Shown piece after piece: positions 56,032 to 64,000 of a stretch of 64,000 bases of DNA (positions are counted from its first letter, which is position 1; each line of letters begins with the position of its first letter). The translations under genes were made by a program, and so were the position numbers. This DNA is from Paraburkholderia silvatlantica (GTDB taxonomy: Bacteria; Pseudomonadota; Gammaproteobacteria; Burkholderiales; Burkholderiaceae): contig NZ_QEOL01000006.1 of NCBI RefSeq assembly GCF_003096715.1, positions 248,001 to 312,000 on the forward strand, written 5' to 3'. A model generated the notes under the pieces. It did not search any database, was not told the origin of the DNA, and worked only from the letters and a program-made list of their open reading frames with translations.

Positions 56032-57420
56032 CTAGTCGTAGCCGCCCACGGTGATGAGCTTCATGAGCGCACGATAGAACGCCCAGGCGAGCCAGTTCAC
56101 GGCGCGCACGTGCCACGGCCGCGCCTCGTAACGCGCGCGGTCGATCTGCGCAGCGTCGCCGAACGCGGCGAGGATCTCGCCGCGCAACTGTTCGATCTGC
56201 GGATGCCGCACGAGCAGCACGTTGGCCTCGTTGTTGAGCACGAGGCTGAGCGCATCGAGGTTCGAGGAACCCACGGTGCCCCAGCTCGAATCGACGACGG
56301 CCACCTTGCCGTGAAGCATCGTTTTTTCGTACTCGGCAATCTGCACGCCCGCGCTCAGGAGCTGGTGATAGAGGAACGGCACCCCGTAGTCGAGCACCTT
56401 GAATTCCTTTCGTCCGACCAGAAGCTTGACCGCCGCGCCGCGCTCCGCGGCGCTCACGAGCGCGCGGCGCAGCCGCCGGCCCGGCATGAAGTACGGATTG
56501 GCGAGCAGCACCTCCTTGCGCGCCTCGCCGATGGCATCGAGATAAGCCTTTTCGATAGCGCGCCGGTTCACCACGTTGTCGCGCGCGACGAACGCCACGC
56601 AGGGCACCTGCGCCGCGCGCGGATCGCGCACGCTCGCGCGAAGGCGCTCGCGCAGACGCGTGAAGAAGTGCTTCGCCCGAGGCGAACGCACGCTGGGCGC
56701 AAGCGCGCGCAGCGCGTCGTCGACGATCTGCGTGGGGCGCCCCACCGTGTGGCCGGTGGGATGCGGCGACATGAAGCCCGCGCTCGCGGGCACGCCGGGC
56801 GAGACCTGCTGGGGCAGCGGCGGCCGGTAGCCGAGCCGGATACGCCGCCACTGCTGCTCGATCGCGAGACGCACGTCCACGACCACGGGACCGTGCAGCT
56901 CGACGGCGAAATCCCAGCGGGCATACGGCAGCCTGTGGCCGTCCTGTTCGAAATCGTCGATCACGTTGATGCCGCCGCAAAAGGCGAACTGGTCGTCGAT
57001 CACGGCGAGCTTGCGGTGCGTGCGCGAAAAGCCGAAGCGCCCGAAGATATGCGGGTTGTAGACGCGGTGCTCCACCCCCGCGCCCGGCCAGGCTTCGAAG
57101 AGCGCAATGCGCGGCGAGCCGATGCCATCGGTGATCACGCGCACGCGCACGCCGCGCGCCGCCGCGCGCATGAGCGCATCGGAGAGCGCGCGGCCGATGT
57201 CGTCGTCGCAAAAGATATAGGTTTCGAGCGCGACGTCGCGCTCGGCGGCGTCGATGCGTTCGATCATCGCGCCGAACAGATCCGCGCTCGAGCCGAACAG
57301 GCGCACGTCGTTGCCGCTCGTGAAGCGATAGCGCGAACGATAGCGCCGGCCAAGCAGCGCCTCGCGCAGCCTCACCACGCGCTGCGATTCGATGCCGGGA
57401 TCGGTACTGGTTTCGCTCAT
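56032..57420 (-). CDS. clsB: Cardiolipin synthase B
   Basis: A phospholipase D superfamily phosphatidyltransferase of 462 residues that makes cardiolipin at the inner membrane. Both HKD motifs are complete: HRKLAVIDDQFAFCGG in the first half and HGKVAVVDSSWGTVGSSN in the second. The absence of long N-terminal membrane helices and a short hydrophobic C-terminus (VNWLAWAFYRALMKLI) place it with the ClsB/YbhO class. It begins 7 bases after nudB and probably shares its transcript; the end lies 240 bases before the divergent-looking TetR promoter region. Confidence 0.9.
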   Translation of the reverse strand: MSETSTDPGIESQRVVRLREALLGRRYRSRYRFTSGNDVRLFGSSADLFGAMIERIDAAERDVALETYIFCDDDIGRALSDALMRAAARGVRVRVITDGIGSPRIALFEAWPGAGVEHRVYNPHIFGRFGFSRTHRKLAVIDDQFAFCGGINVIDDFEQDGHRLPYARWDFAVELHGPVVVDVRLAIEQQWRRIRLGYRPPLPQQVSPGVPASAGFMSPHPTGHTVGRPTQIVDDALRALAPSVRSPRAKHFFTRLRERLRASVRDPRAAQVPCVAFVARDNVVNRRAIEKAYLDAIGEARKEVLLANPYFMPGRRLRRALVSAAERGAAVKLLVGRKEFKVLDYGVPFLYHQLLSAGVQIAEYEKTMLHGKVAVVDSSWGTVGSSNLDALSLVLNNEANVLLVRHPQIEQLRGEILAAFGDAAQIDRARYEARPWHVRAVNWLAWAFYRALMKLITVGGYD

Positions 57421-57427
57421 CTTGCGC

Positions 57428-57913
57428 TCACCCGCGCCCCTCGCGTCCTTCCCGCAGCCGCATGGGCAGTTGCAGAATGGCCTCGCGGTTCGACCACGAG
57501 AAGCACTTCGCCGCCGCCTGCTCGTAGGGCAGCCACACATAAGCCGTATGCTCGCGCGGCGCGAGCGTGACGACGGTGCCCGTGGGCACTTCCAGGCTGA
57601 ACCAGTGCTCCGTGTTGCGCGTGACGCCGGGCGCATAGCGATGGCGCCACACGGGATAGATTTCGTACTCGATCTCGTGGTGCCAGTCGAGCAGTGCCGC
57701 CTGTGGAACGCCCACCGCGCCGACAGCAATACCCGTCTCCTCGCCCACCTCGCGCACGGCGGTTTCGACGAACGGCTCGTCCGGGCGATCTTTCGAGCCG
57801 GTGACCGACTGCCAGAAACCCGGCCGGTCGGCGCGTTCGATGATCAGGACCTCCAGTTGCGGCGTATGGATGACGACGAGTACGGATTCCGGAATCTTCG
57901 GCGGCTTCTGCAT
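57428..57913 (-). CDS. nudB: Dihydroneopterin triphosphate pyrophosphatase
   Basis: Removes pyrophosphate from dihydroneopterin triphosphate in folate synthesis. The 161-residue Nudix protein starts with PPKIPESVLVVIHT, as in NudB, and has WQSVTGSKDRPDEP leading into REVGEETGI. One residue more than usual separates the box glycine from its first glutamate (G-x6-E instead of G-x5-E); the catalytic REVxEE part is intact. It lies between two terminator hairpins behind aspS and clsB, 7 bases away. Confidence 0.9.
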   Translation of the reverse strand: MQKPPKIPESVLVVIHTPQLEVLIIERADRPGFWQSVTGSKDRPDEPFVETAVREVGEETGIAVGAVGVPQAALLDWHHEIEYEIYPVWRHRYAPGVTRNTEHWFSLEVPTGTVVTLAPREHTAYVWLPYEQAAAKCFSWSNREAILQLPMRLREGREGRG

Positions 57914-57984
57914 GGTGATGGGGCGTGGGGGGAACGCGCGCTGCGCGCTTGCGGCGCGTCTGAAGGTAATTTAACGCAAAAAGC

Positions 57985-58011
57985 AAAAAAGGCGCACGAT
58001 GCGCCTTTTTT
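57985..58011. terminator. Terminator between aspS and nudB
   Basis: AAAAAAGGCGCA and TGCGCCTTTTTT form a perfect 12-base-pair stem around CGA, with T-runs on both strands; on the minus strand it ends aspS transcription. A second, weaker hairpin (58023-58046, GCCC/GGGC core) lies between it and the aspS stop. Confidence 0.88.
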
Positions 58012-58060
58012 GTTGTTGCGATGCAAAAGCCCTGACGGGCTTTCGCAGCAAGAGTGCGGC

Positions 58061-59866
58061 TTACTGCGCCGTCTTCTGCTCGGGCTGACGCAGGCGGATG
58101 TGCAGTTCGCGCAGCTGGCGCTCGTCCACCGGACTCGGCGCCTGCGTGAGCAGGTCCTGCGCGCGTTGCGTCTTCGGGAACGCGATCACGTCGCGAATCG
58201 AATCGGCGCCGGCCATCATCGTGACGATGCGGTCCAGACCGAACGCGATACCGCCATGCGGCGGCGCGCCGTATTGCAGCGCGTCGAGCAGGAAGCCGAA
58301 CTTCGCACGGGCTTCTTCCGCGTTGATCTTGAGCGCGCGGAACACCTTGCTCTGCACGTCTTCCTGATAGATACGCACCGAGCCGCCGCCGATTTCCCAG
58401 CCGTTCAGCACCATGTCGTAAGCCTTGGCGAGGCAGCGGCCCGGATCCGTTTCGAGGTACTCGAGGTGCTCGTCCTTCGGGCTGGTGAACGGGTGGTGCG
58501 CGGCCACGTAGCGGTTTTCTTCCTCGTCGTACTCGAACATCGGGAAGTCGACGACCCACAGCGGCTTCCAGCCCTTCTCGACGAGTCCGTTGGCACGGCC
58601 GAACTCCGAGTGGCCGATCTTCAGACGCAGTGCGCCCAGGCTGTCGTTCACGACCTTCGCGCGGTCTGCCGCGAAGAAAATGATGTCGCCGTCCTGCGCG
58701 CCGGTGCGCTCGAGAATCGCGGCGATCGCGGCGTCGTGCAGGTTCTTGACGATCGGGCTTTGCAGACCGTCACGGCCCTTCGCCGCTTCGTTGACCTTGA
58801 TCCACGCGAGACCCTTCGCGCCGTAAATGCGCACGAATTCCGTGTAGCCGTCGATGTCGCCGCGCGACAATTCGCCGCCCTTCGGCACGCGCAGCGCCGC
58901 GACGCGGCCGTCCTTCGTGTTGGCCGGTGCGCTGAACACCTTGAAGTCGACGTCCTTCATGGCGTCGGTCAGCTCGGTGAATTCGAGCTTCACGCGCAGG
59001 TCCGGCTTATCCGAACCGAAGCGGCTCATGGCTTCCGCGTAGGGCATGATCGGGAACTTCGCGTCGAGGTCGACATCGATCGTTTCCTTGAACACGTGAC
59101 GCGCCATGTCCTCGAACAGGTCGCGGATTTCCTGCTCGCCGAGGAACGACGTTTCGCAGTCGATCTGCGTGAATTCGGGCTGACGGTCGGCGCGCAGGTC
59201 TTCGTCGCGGAAGCACTTGACGATCTGGTAGTAGCGATCGAAGTTCGCCACCATCAGGAGCTGCTTGAAGAGCTGCGGCGACTGCGGCAGCGCGAAGAAC
59301 TGACCCGCGTTCACGCGCGACGGCACGAGGTAGTCGCGCGCGCCTTCCGGCGTGCTCTTCGTGAGCATCGGCGTTTCGATGTCGATGAAACCGAGCGCGT
59401 CGAGATACTTGCGCACCGCCATCGTCACGCGGTAGCGCAGACGCAGGTTGTGCTGCATCTGCGGACGGCGCAGGTCGAGCACGCGATGCGTGAGGCGCGT
59501 GGTTTCCGAGAGGTTGTCGTCGTCGAGCTGGAACGGCGGCGTGACCGACGCGTTGAGCACCACGATCTCGTGGCACAGCACTTCGATCTTGCCGCTCGTG
59601 AGGTTCGCGTTGACGGTGCCTTCCGGACGATTGCGAACGAGACCCTTGACCTGCACGCAGAACTCGTTGCGCACGCCTTCGGCGATCTTGAACATTTCCG
59701 CGCGGTCCGGATCGCAGACGACCTGAACGAGGCCCTCGCGGTCGCGCAGGTCGATGAAGATGACGCCGCCATGGTCGCGGCGGCGCTGCACCCATCCGCA
59801 CAGCGAAACAGTTTGGCCCAGCAGCTGTTCGGTCACCAGACCGCAGTATTCAGATCTCATCGACAT
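58061..59866 (-). CDS. aspS: Aspartate-tRNA ligase
   Basis: Charges tRNA-Asp (and perhaps tRNA-Asn, if non-discriminating). The 601-residue bacterial-type class II synthetase has an N-terminal OB-fold ([20 protein letters not shown]), class II motif 2 near [19 protein letters not shown], the bacterial GAD insert, and motif 3 [16 protein letters not shown] 59866 is the first start; a second ATG two codons later is possible. It is downstream of the fmdB and DUF502 genes, an order seen in betaproteobacteria. Confidence 0.96.
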   Translation of the reverse strand: MSMRSEYCGLVTEQLLGQTVSLCGWVQRRRDHGGVIFIDLRDREGLVQVVCDPDRAEMFKIAEGVRNEFCVQVKGLVRNRPEGTVNANLTSGKIEVLCHEIVVLNASVTPPFQLDDDNLSETTRLTHRVLDLRRPQMQHNLRLRYRVTMAVRKYLDALGFIDIETPMLTKSTPEGARDYLVPSRVNAGQFFALPQSPQLFKQLLMVANFDRYYQIVKCFRDEDLRADRQPEFTQIDCETSFLGEQEIRDLFEDMARHVFKETIDVDLDAKFPIMPYAEAMSRFGSDKPDLRVKLEFTELTDAMKDVDFKVFSAPANTKDGRVAALRVPKGGELSRGDIDGYTEFVRIYGAKGLAWIKVNEAAKGRDGLQSPIVKNLHDAAIAAILERTGAQDGDIIFFAADRAKVVNDSLGALRLKIGHSEFGRANGLVEKGWKPLWVVDFPMFEYDEEENRYVAAHHPFTSPKDEHLEYLETDPGRCLAKAYDMVLNGWEIGGGSVRIYQEDVQSKVFRALKINAEEARAKFGFLLDALQYGAPPHGGIAFGLDRIVTMMAGADSIRDVIAFPKTQRAQDLLTQAPSPVDERQLRELHIRLRQPEQKTAQ

Positions 59867-59929
59867 GATGTTCGTCTTTCGTTATGCATGAATGAACGGG
59901 ACCGGCGCGCAGCAGCGCGTCGTCCGGTA

Positions 59930-60571
59930 TTAAAGCGGAGGATCGATGGGGCGGCGTGGTGAGGTTGCCGGCGCGACCACGCCCATCGAAACAATATACT
60001 TGAGCGCGGCGTCGACGGTCATGTCCAGCTCGACCACCTCGCTCTTTGGCACCATCAGGAAAAAGCCCGACGTCGGATTCGGCGTAGTCGGGACATACAC
60101 GCTCACGTGATCTTCCTGCAGGTGGTTGACCACGTCGCCGCCGGGAATACCGGTGAGAAACGCGATCGTCCACGAACCCTTGCGCGGGTATTCGATCAGG
60201 AGCGCCTTGCGAAATGCATTGCCGTTGCTCGAAAGCAGTGTATCGGAAACCTGCTGGATGCTGCCGTACAGCGGTCCAATGATCGGAATGCGGCGCACCA
60301 GCGCGTTCCACCACTCCACCAGCTTCTGGCCGATGAAGTTGTGCGTGAGCAGACCGACCCCGAAGATGAACGCGAGCGTAAGCACCGCGCCGAGTCCCGG
60401 CAGACGCACGCCGAACACGCGCTCCGGCCGCCACGATTCGGGCAGCAGCAGCAGCGTCTGATCCATCGTGCCGATGACGAGGTTCAGCACCCACAGCGTG
60501 ATGGCCAGCGGCACCAGCACCAGCAGGCCGGTCAGGAATACCGATTTGAACGTCGCTTTCTTGATCGTCAT
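59930..60571 (-). CDS. DUF502 family membrane protein
   Basis: A 213-residue inner-membrane protein of the DUF502 family. It starts MTIKKATFKSVFLTGLLVLV and has two strong helices (about 10-32 and 60-80) and a C-terminal soluble part. Family hallmarks seen are VPLAITLWVLNLV and PIIGPLYGSIQQVSD. The start is ambiguous by four codons: ATG 60571 is taken, and 60583 is possible. Function is unknown. It sits between fmdB and aspS on one strand, and probably shares their promoter. Confidence 0.82.
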   Translation of the reverse strand: MTIKKATFKSVFLTGLLVLVPLAITLWVLNLVIGTMDQTLLLLPESWRPERVFGVRLPGLGAVLTLAFIFGVGLLTHNFIGQKLVEWWNALVRRIPIIGPLYGSIQQVSDTLLSSNGNAFRKALLIEYPRKGSWTIAFLTGIPGGDVVNHLQEDHVSVYVPTTPNPTSGFFLMVPKSEVVELDMTVDAALKYIVSMGVVAPATSPRRPIDPPL

Positions 60572-60668
60572 GTACACCGCCATGCGGGCCGCGCGCGGCA
60601 AACGGGCTGCCGGCGCGGCTTCGGCGCGGCGCGGATCCCGCAGATGCAGGAACCGCGCCGCAGGTTTT

Positions 60669-61028
60669 TCAGGTCGACGCAGCTGCCGGGCCCGGCGTGC
60701 TCGCTGCGCTGCTTGCAGTGCTCGCGGCTGCGCCCGAATCGCCGGAAGCGCTCGCGGCGGCTTCGCCGGCCGGCTTGCTGCCCTCGGACGACGTGTTTTC
60801 GCCATCCGCCTTCGCGCCAGTCGCCGCAGCGCTCTTGCCGCCGTTACCGCCGCGGAAATCGGTGACGTACCAGCCCGACCCCTTCAGCTGGAAGCCCGCT
60901 GCAGTGACCTGCTTGCGAAACGTGTCCGCGCCGCAGCTCGGGCACTGCGTCAGGGGCGCATCGCTCATCTTTTGAAGCACGTCCTTGTCGAAGCCGCACG
61001 ACTCGCAGCGATAAGCGTAGATCGGCAT
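60669..61028 (-). CDS. FmdB family zinc ribbon protein
   Basis: A 119-residue protein with an N-terminal zinc ribbon: MPIYAYRCESCGFD supplies the first CxxC and CPSCGADTF the second. From about residue 60 the rest is Ala/Ser/Gly-rich low complexity. The FmdB family is associated with regulation of amide-utilisation genes in name only; its function is unknown. AGGA lies upstream of ATG 61028. First gene of fmdB-DUF502-aspS. Confidence 0.88.
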   Translation of the reverse strand: MPIYAYRCESCGFDKDVLQKMSDAPLTQCPSCGADTFRKQVTAAGFQLKGSGWYVTDFRGGNGGKSAAATGAKADGENTSSEGSKPAGEAAASASGDSGAAASTASSAASTPGPAAAST

Positions 61029-61074
61029 GATCTCTATCCTGATGAAAATCTGATAACTGCTTGCAAAGCCTTGA

Positions 61075-61080
61075 ATTATA
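61075..61080 (-). promoter_or_regulatory. -10 box for fmdB
   Basis: A perfect TATAAT on the minus strand lies 47 bases before the fmdB start, giving a leader of about 40 bases. No clear -35 is seen. The rest of the gap 61029-61246 shows no gene. Confidence 0.4.
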
Positions 61081-61246
61081 GCCGCAAACCAGGACCGCCC
61101 CTGGCATTTACGGGGGTTGGGTGTCCATCGGGGAGTGTCGGAGGGTTGCGGCCGCCTCAGTTCAGATGAGGGCAGGTTGCGCGCACATCAAGAGCGCCCG
61201 CAGCCATGCAAGGCGGCAAGCGCGTGGCGTAGCTGGCCGGGACTGC

Positions 61247-61897
61247 TCAAACGTGCGGCACCGAGACGTCGTTGCGGCGCCACACGAGCCAGCGCTCGCG
61301 CCCGACGAACACGGGCAGCGAGTCGGCCACGGGCTGATCGTCGGCGAGTGTGAAGTATGGCGTGAGCAAGGCGTCGAGTTCGTCGCGCGCGATGGCGAAC
61401 GGCGGCCCCTTGGGCGTTTCGCCGATGAAGAAGTAGCCCGCGAGCACCGCGCCGGGCGGCAGCAGCTGGGCCATGCGGCTGGCGTAGCTCGCGCGCTGGG
61501 CTTTGGGCAGTGCGCACAGGAACGCGCGCTCGAACACCCAGGCCGGCTTGAACGGCGGCGTGTAGGCGAAGAAGTCCGCCTCTTCCACGACGCCTGCGTA
61601 CTGCCCCAGCGCCGTACGCGCGCTCGCGACCGCGGCCGGCGCGAAATCGATGGCGCGCACCGTGCGGCCGCGCTCGGCGAGCCAGCGTGCCTCCCAGGCG
61701 TTGCCACAGCCTGGAATCAGAACGGCGGCCTCAGGGTGCGCCATGGCGAAAGCTTCGAACTCGCGCTGCACGCCCGCCTGATCCCAGGGCGTGAAACCGC
61801 GCACGAAGCGCTCATCCCAGAACGAGGGCGACGCCGGGTCGCGGGTTTCGAACTCGGGCACATCGCCCGGTTGCGGCGGCAGGGTCGGGTCGCTCAT
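61247..61897 (-). CDS. Thiopurine S-methyltransferase-like enzyme
   Basis: A SAM-dependent methyltransferase of 216 residues. It shows the TPMT-type start WDERFVRGFTPWD, SAM motif I LIPGCGNAWEARWLAERG and ERAFLCALPKAQRASYASRM further on. The acceptor is unknown; members methylate thiols, tellurite or selenite in other bacteria. GAGGAG lies about 7 bases before ATG 61897. It is 27 bases after the ubiB stop, so cotranscription with ubiJ-ubiB is likely. Confidence 0.86.
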   Translation of the reverse strand: MSDPTLPPQPGDVPEFETRDPASPSFWDERFVRGFTPWDQAGVQREFEAFAMAHPEAAVLIPGCGNAWEARWLAERGRTVRAIDFAPAAVASARTALGQYAGVVEEADFFAYTPPFKPAWVFERAFLCALPKAQRASYASRMAQLLPPGAVLAGYFFIGETPKGPPFAIARDELDALLTPYFTLADDQPVADSLPVFVGRERWLVWRRNDVSVPHV

Positions 61898-61924
61898 CGT
61901 CTCACTCCTCGTTCTCGTGGTCCG

Positions 61925-63502
61925 TCAGCCGCCGTAGGCGAACGCGAGCCACACGCGCGCCGCCACCATGCCCACGCCCACGGCCACGCCGAACACGAGC
62001 AGGCCCTGCAGCAGGCGGTTCGTGCGGCGTTGCTCGGCGAGCATTGCGCGGATCGTCTCGTCGTTCGCGAAACCGCCCGGCTCCTGGCGGTGCAGCAGCG
62101 CCTGGTGCACGAGGCGCGGCAATTGCGGCAGCGTCTTGCTCCATTGCGGCGCTTCGATCTTGAAGCGCTCGTACCAGCCGCGCAGGCCGATCTGCTCGGT
62201 CATCCAGCGTTCGAGATAGGGTTTCGCCGTTTTCCAGAGATCGAGCTCCGGATCGAGCGAGCGCCCGAGGCCCTCGACGTTGAGCATGGTTTTTTGCAGC
62301 AGCACGAGCTGCGGCTGGATTTCCACGTTGAAGCGCCGCGAGGTCTGGAACAGGCGCAGCAGCACCTGGCCCAGCGAAATGTCCTTCAGCGCCCGGTCGA
62401 AATACGGTTCGCACACGGCGCGGATCGCGCTTTCCAGCTCTTCCACGCGCGTATGGGGCGGCACCCACCCCGATTCGATGTGCAGCGTCGCCACGCGGTG
62501 ATAGTCGCGCTTGAAGAACGCGAGAAAGTTCTGCGCGAGGTAGTTCTTGTCGAAGTCCGACAGCGCGCCGACGATGCCGAAATCGAGCGCGATATAGCGG
62601 CCGAAATGCGCGGGATCGAGGCTCACCTGAATGTTGCCGGGATGCATGTCGGCGTGGAAAAAGCCGTCGCGGAACACCTGCGTGAAGAAGATCTCGACGC
62701 CCTCGCGCGCGAGCTTCGGAATGTCCACGCCCGCCGCGCGCAGCTTGTCCACCTGGCTGATCGGCACGCCGACCATGCGCTCCATCACGAGCACGTTGGC
62801 CGTGCTGAATTCCCAGTACATTTCCGGCACGAGCAGCAAGTCGAGGCCCGCGAAATTGCGGCGCAACTGGCTGCCGTTGGCGGCCTCGCGCATCAGGTCG
62901 AGTTCGTCGTGCAGGTATTTGTCGAATTCGGCCACCACTTCGCGCGGCTTCAGGCGCTTGCCGTCGGCCCACAGGCGCTCGGCCCACACGGCGATGTCGC
63001 GCAGCAGCGCGAGGTCGGAATCGATCACGGGACGCATGTTCGGGCGCAGCACCTTGACCGCGACCGGCTTGCCCGCGTGCTGACCCGACTTTACCTTGGC
63101 GAAGTGCACCTGGGCAATCGACGCGCTCGCCACCGGCACGCGCTCGAACTCGTCGAAAATCGTGTCGACGGGCGCGCCCAGCGACTTCTCGATCAGGCCG
63201 ATCGCCACTCTCGAATCGAACGGCGGCACCTGGTCCTGCAGCTTCGCAAGTTCGTTAGCGATATCGGGCGGCAGCAGGTCGCGGCGCGTAGACAGCACCT
63301 GGCCGAATTTCACGAAGATCGGGCCGAGGCTCTCCAGCGCGAGACGCAGACGCAAACCGGGCGGGTCGTCGAAGCGACGGCCAACCGTGGTGATGCGCAG
63401 GAGCAGCGCCACGCGCCGGTCGTTGATCCGGCTCAACATCATCTCGTCCAGGCCGAAGCGGATGACGGTGAAGAAAATCTTGAGAAAACGCAGAAAACGC
63501 AT
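61925..63502 (-). CDS. ubiB: Ubiquinone biosynthesis protein UbiB
   Basis: An atypical (ABC1/ADCK-type) protein kinase-like ATPase required for ubiquinone synthesis, at the inner membrane. The 525-residue protein has the hallmark KxGQ segment [20 protein letters not shown], an alanine-rich nucleotide-binding loop ([14 protein letters not shown]), the catalytic-loop [13 protein letters not shown] and DFGIVGALS, and C-terminal membrane helices (about 495-520). It follows ubiJ by 18 bases. Confidence 0.95.
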   Translation of the reverse strand: MRFLRFLKIFFTVIRFGLDEMMLSRINDRRVALLLRITTVGRRFDDPPGLRLRLALESLGPIFVKFGQVLSTRRDLLPPDIANELAKLQDQVPPFDSRVAIGLIEKSLGAPVDTIFDEFERVPVASASIAQVHFAKVKSGQHAGKPVAVKVLRPNMRPVIDSDLALLRDIAVWAERLWADGKRLKPREVVAEFDKYLHDELDLMREAANGSQLRRNFAGLDLLLVPEMYWEFSTANVLVMERMVGVPISQVDKLRAAGVDIPKLAREGVEIFFTQVFRDGFFHADMHPGNIQVSLDPAHFGRYIALDFGIVGALSDFDKNYLAQNFLAFFKRDYHRVATLHIESGWVPPHTRVEELESAIRAVCEPYFDRALKDISLGQVLLRLFQTSRRFNVEIQPQLVLLQKTMLNVEGLGRSLDPELDLWKTAKPYLERWMTEQIGLRGWYERFKIEAPQWSKTLPQLPRLVHQALLHRQEPGGFANDETIRAMLAEQRRTNRLLQGLLVFGVAVGVGMVAARVWLAFAYGG

Positions 63503-63520
63503 GTCTGGGGGGCCTGTTGA

Positions 63521-64000
63521 CTAGCGCGAGCCGCGCGGCGCAGCGCTTTGGCTCCCGCCGCTGGCCAGTGATTTTTGTTCAAGTCGCTCGATGCGCTTTT
63601 CCACGCGCGCCAGCGCATCGCGTGCGCGCGACAGCTCCTCGTTGAAGCCGTCGAGCTCGGCGCGCCGCACGAGCTGCGGATTTTCGTCGAGCAGATATTC
63701 CGTGACCGAGCCGAGCACGTTGCGCCCGGTACGCAGGGCCTGCTCGCCCGCGGCGCGCGCGAGCGTGGCAATGCGTGAAGCCGGCGCGTCGCCAATGAGC
63801 TTCGCGAGGTCCTCTTCGGGCTCCCAGCGCAGATGCTCGGCGAGCTTGCCGATGACCTGCGCAAACTCGGCATCGCCTTCGATCTTCACGTGCTTCATCA
63901 CGGCCGCCTGGCCGCCCTGCATGAACGAAGAGAGCGCGCCTGCGGGCAGCGACAGCATCACATCGACATCGCCTGCATCGTGGTCCTCGACCGCGCCCAG
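63521..64000 (-). CDS. ubiJ: Ubiquinone biosynthesis accessory factor UbiJ (partial)
   Basis: The 5' end lies outside the window: the frame stays open to position 64000, reading LGAVEDHDAGDV before the first internal Met/Val codons. At least 160 residues are seen. It has the C-terminal part of an SCP2-like lipid-binding domain (MLSLPAGALSSFMQGG, then VKIEGDAEFAQVIGKL) and a C-terminal charged coiled coil (ELSRARDALARVEKRIERL), as in UbiJ. Its product scaffolds the Ubi complex and works with UbiB, encoded just downstream. ubiE is probably just outside. Confidence 0.85.
   Translation of the reverse strand: MGAVEDHDAGDVDVMLSLPAGALSSFMQGGQAAVMKHVKIEGDAEFAQVIGKLAEHLRWEPEEDLAKLIGDAPASRIATLARAAGEQALRTGRNVLGSVTEYLLDENPQLVRRAELDGFNEELSRARDALARVEKRIERLEQKSLASGGSQSAAPRGSR

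Noticed and set aside
57392..59962. 856-codon open frame opposite nudB and aspS
   Set aside because: It spans two unrelated genes and their terminator, and so cannot be a real gene.
61121..63520. 799-codon open frame opposite ubiB and the methyltransferase gene
   Set aside because: Antisense shadow over two conserved genes.

Overview
The window is a 64 kb stretch of high-GC chromosome. Gene content and order fit a member of Burkholderia sensu lato (Burkholderia, Paraburkholderia or a close relative); this is judged from protein families and synteny, not from a database search. I see no rRNA or tRNA gene, insertion sequence, prophage or CRISPR array. Nearly all of it is ordinary housekeeping genome. 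I did not find a clearly new multi-gene system; the less explained items are given as findings.

Layout. 1-9.3 kb: galactonate dehydratase, a small membrane protein, a CopD-like protein, a two-gene cytochrome c unit (diheme plus triheme) bounded by a promoter and a terminator, a hemolysin III family protein, the RNA helicase RhlE with a repeat-rich tail, and a desaturase-like diiron protein. 9.3-18.3 kb: a 65-residue protein followed by four consecutive hairpins, a small lipoprotein, glycerol kinase, a HAD phosphatase, ribB behind an FMN riboswitch, an XRE-cupin regulator, and a LysR regulator divergent from a VOC protein and an MFS transporter. 18.5-31.1 kb: miaB, phoH, ybeY, chaC, corC and lnt, then glyQ, glyS, gmhB, plsC and a YgjP-like metallopeptidase. 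This is tRNA and rRNA maturation followed by envelope lipid and LPS synthesis.

31.2-42.6 kb: gloA, panE, then lptD-surA-pdxA-rsmA on the minus strand, divergent from amgK-murU (peptidoglycan sugar recycling), and an Atm1/HMT1-type ABC exporter. 42.8-48.6 kb: an acyl-CoA thioesterase, an 1168-residue PAS/GGDEF/EAL protein, a nitrate reductase associated protein and divergent fdhD. 48.6-55.8 kb: a beta-oxidation cluster read on the minus strand (TetR regulator, acyl-CoA dehydrogenase, fused 3-hydroxyacyl-CoA dehydrogenase/enoyl-CoA hydratase, thiolase, then after a terminator an enoyl-CoA hydratase). 56-64 kb: fmdB, a DUF502 membrane protein, aspS, nudB and clsB, then ubiJ (cut by the window edge), ubiB and a TPMT-type methyltransferase.

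How the parts work together: lptD, surA, lnt, gmhB, plsC, amgK and murU all build or recycle the cell envelope. The fatty acid oxidation genes form one regulated block with a palindromic operator candidate at its head. ubiJ and ubiB belong to ubiquinone synthesis. Several starts are set by Shine-Dalgarno position rather than by the longest frame: GTG for the diheme cytochrome and for the fused beta-oxidation enzyme, TTG for fdhD. phoH also starts with TTG, there on family similarity.
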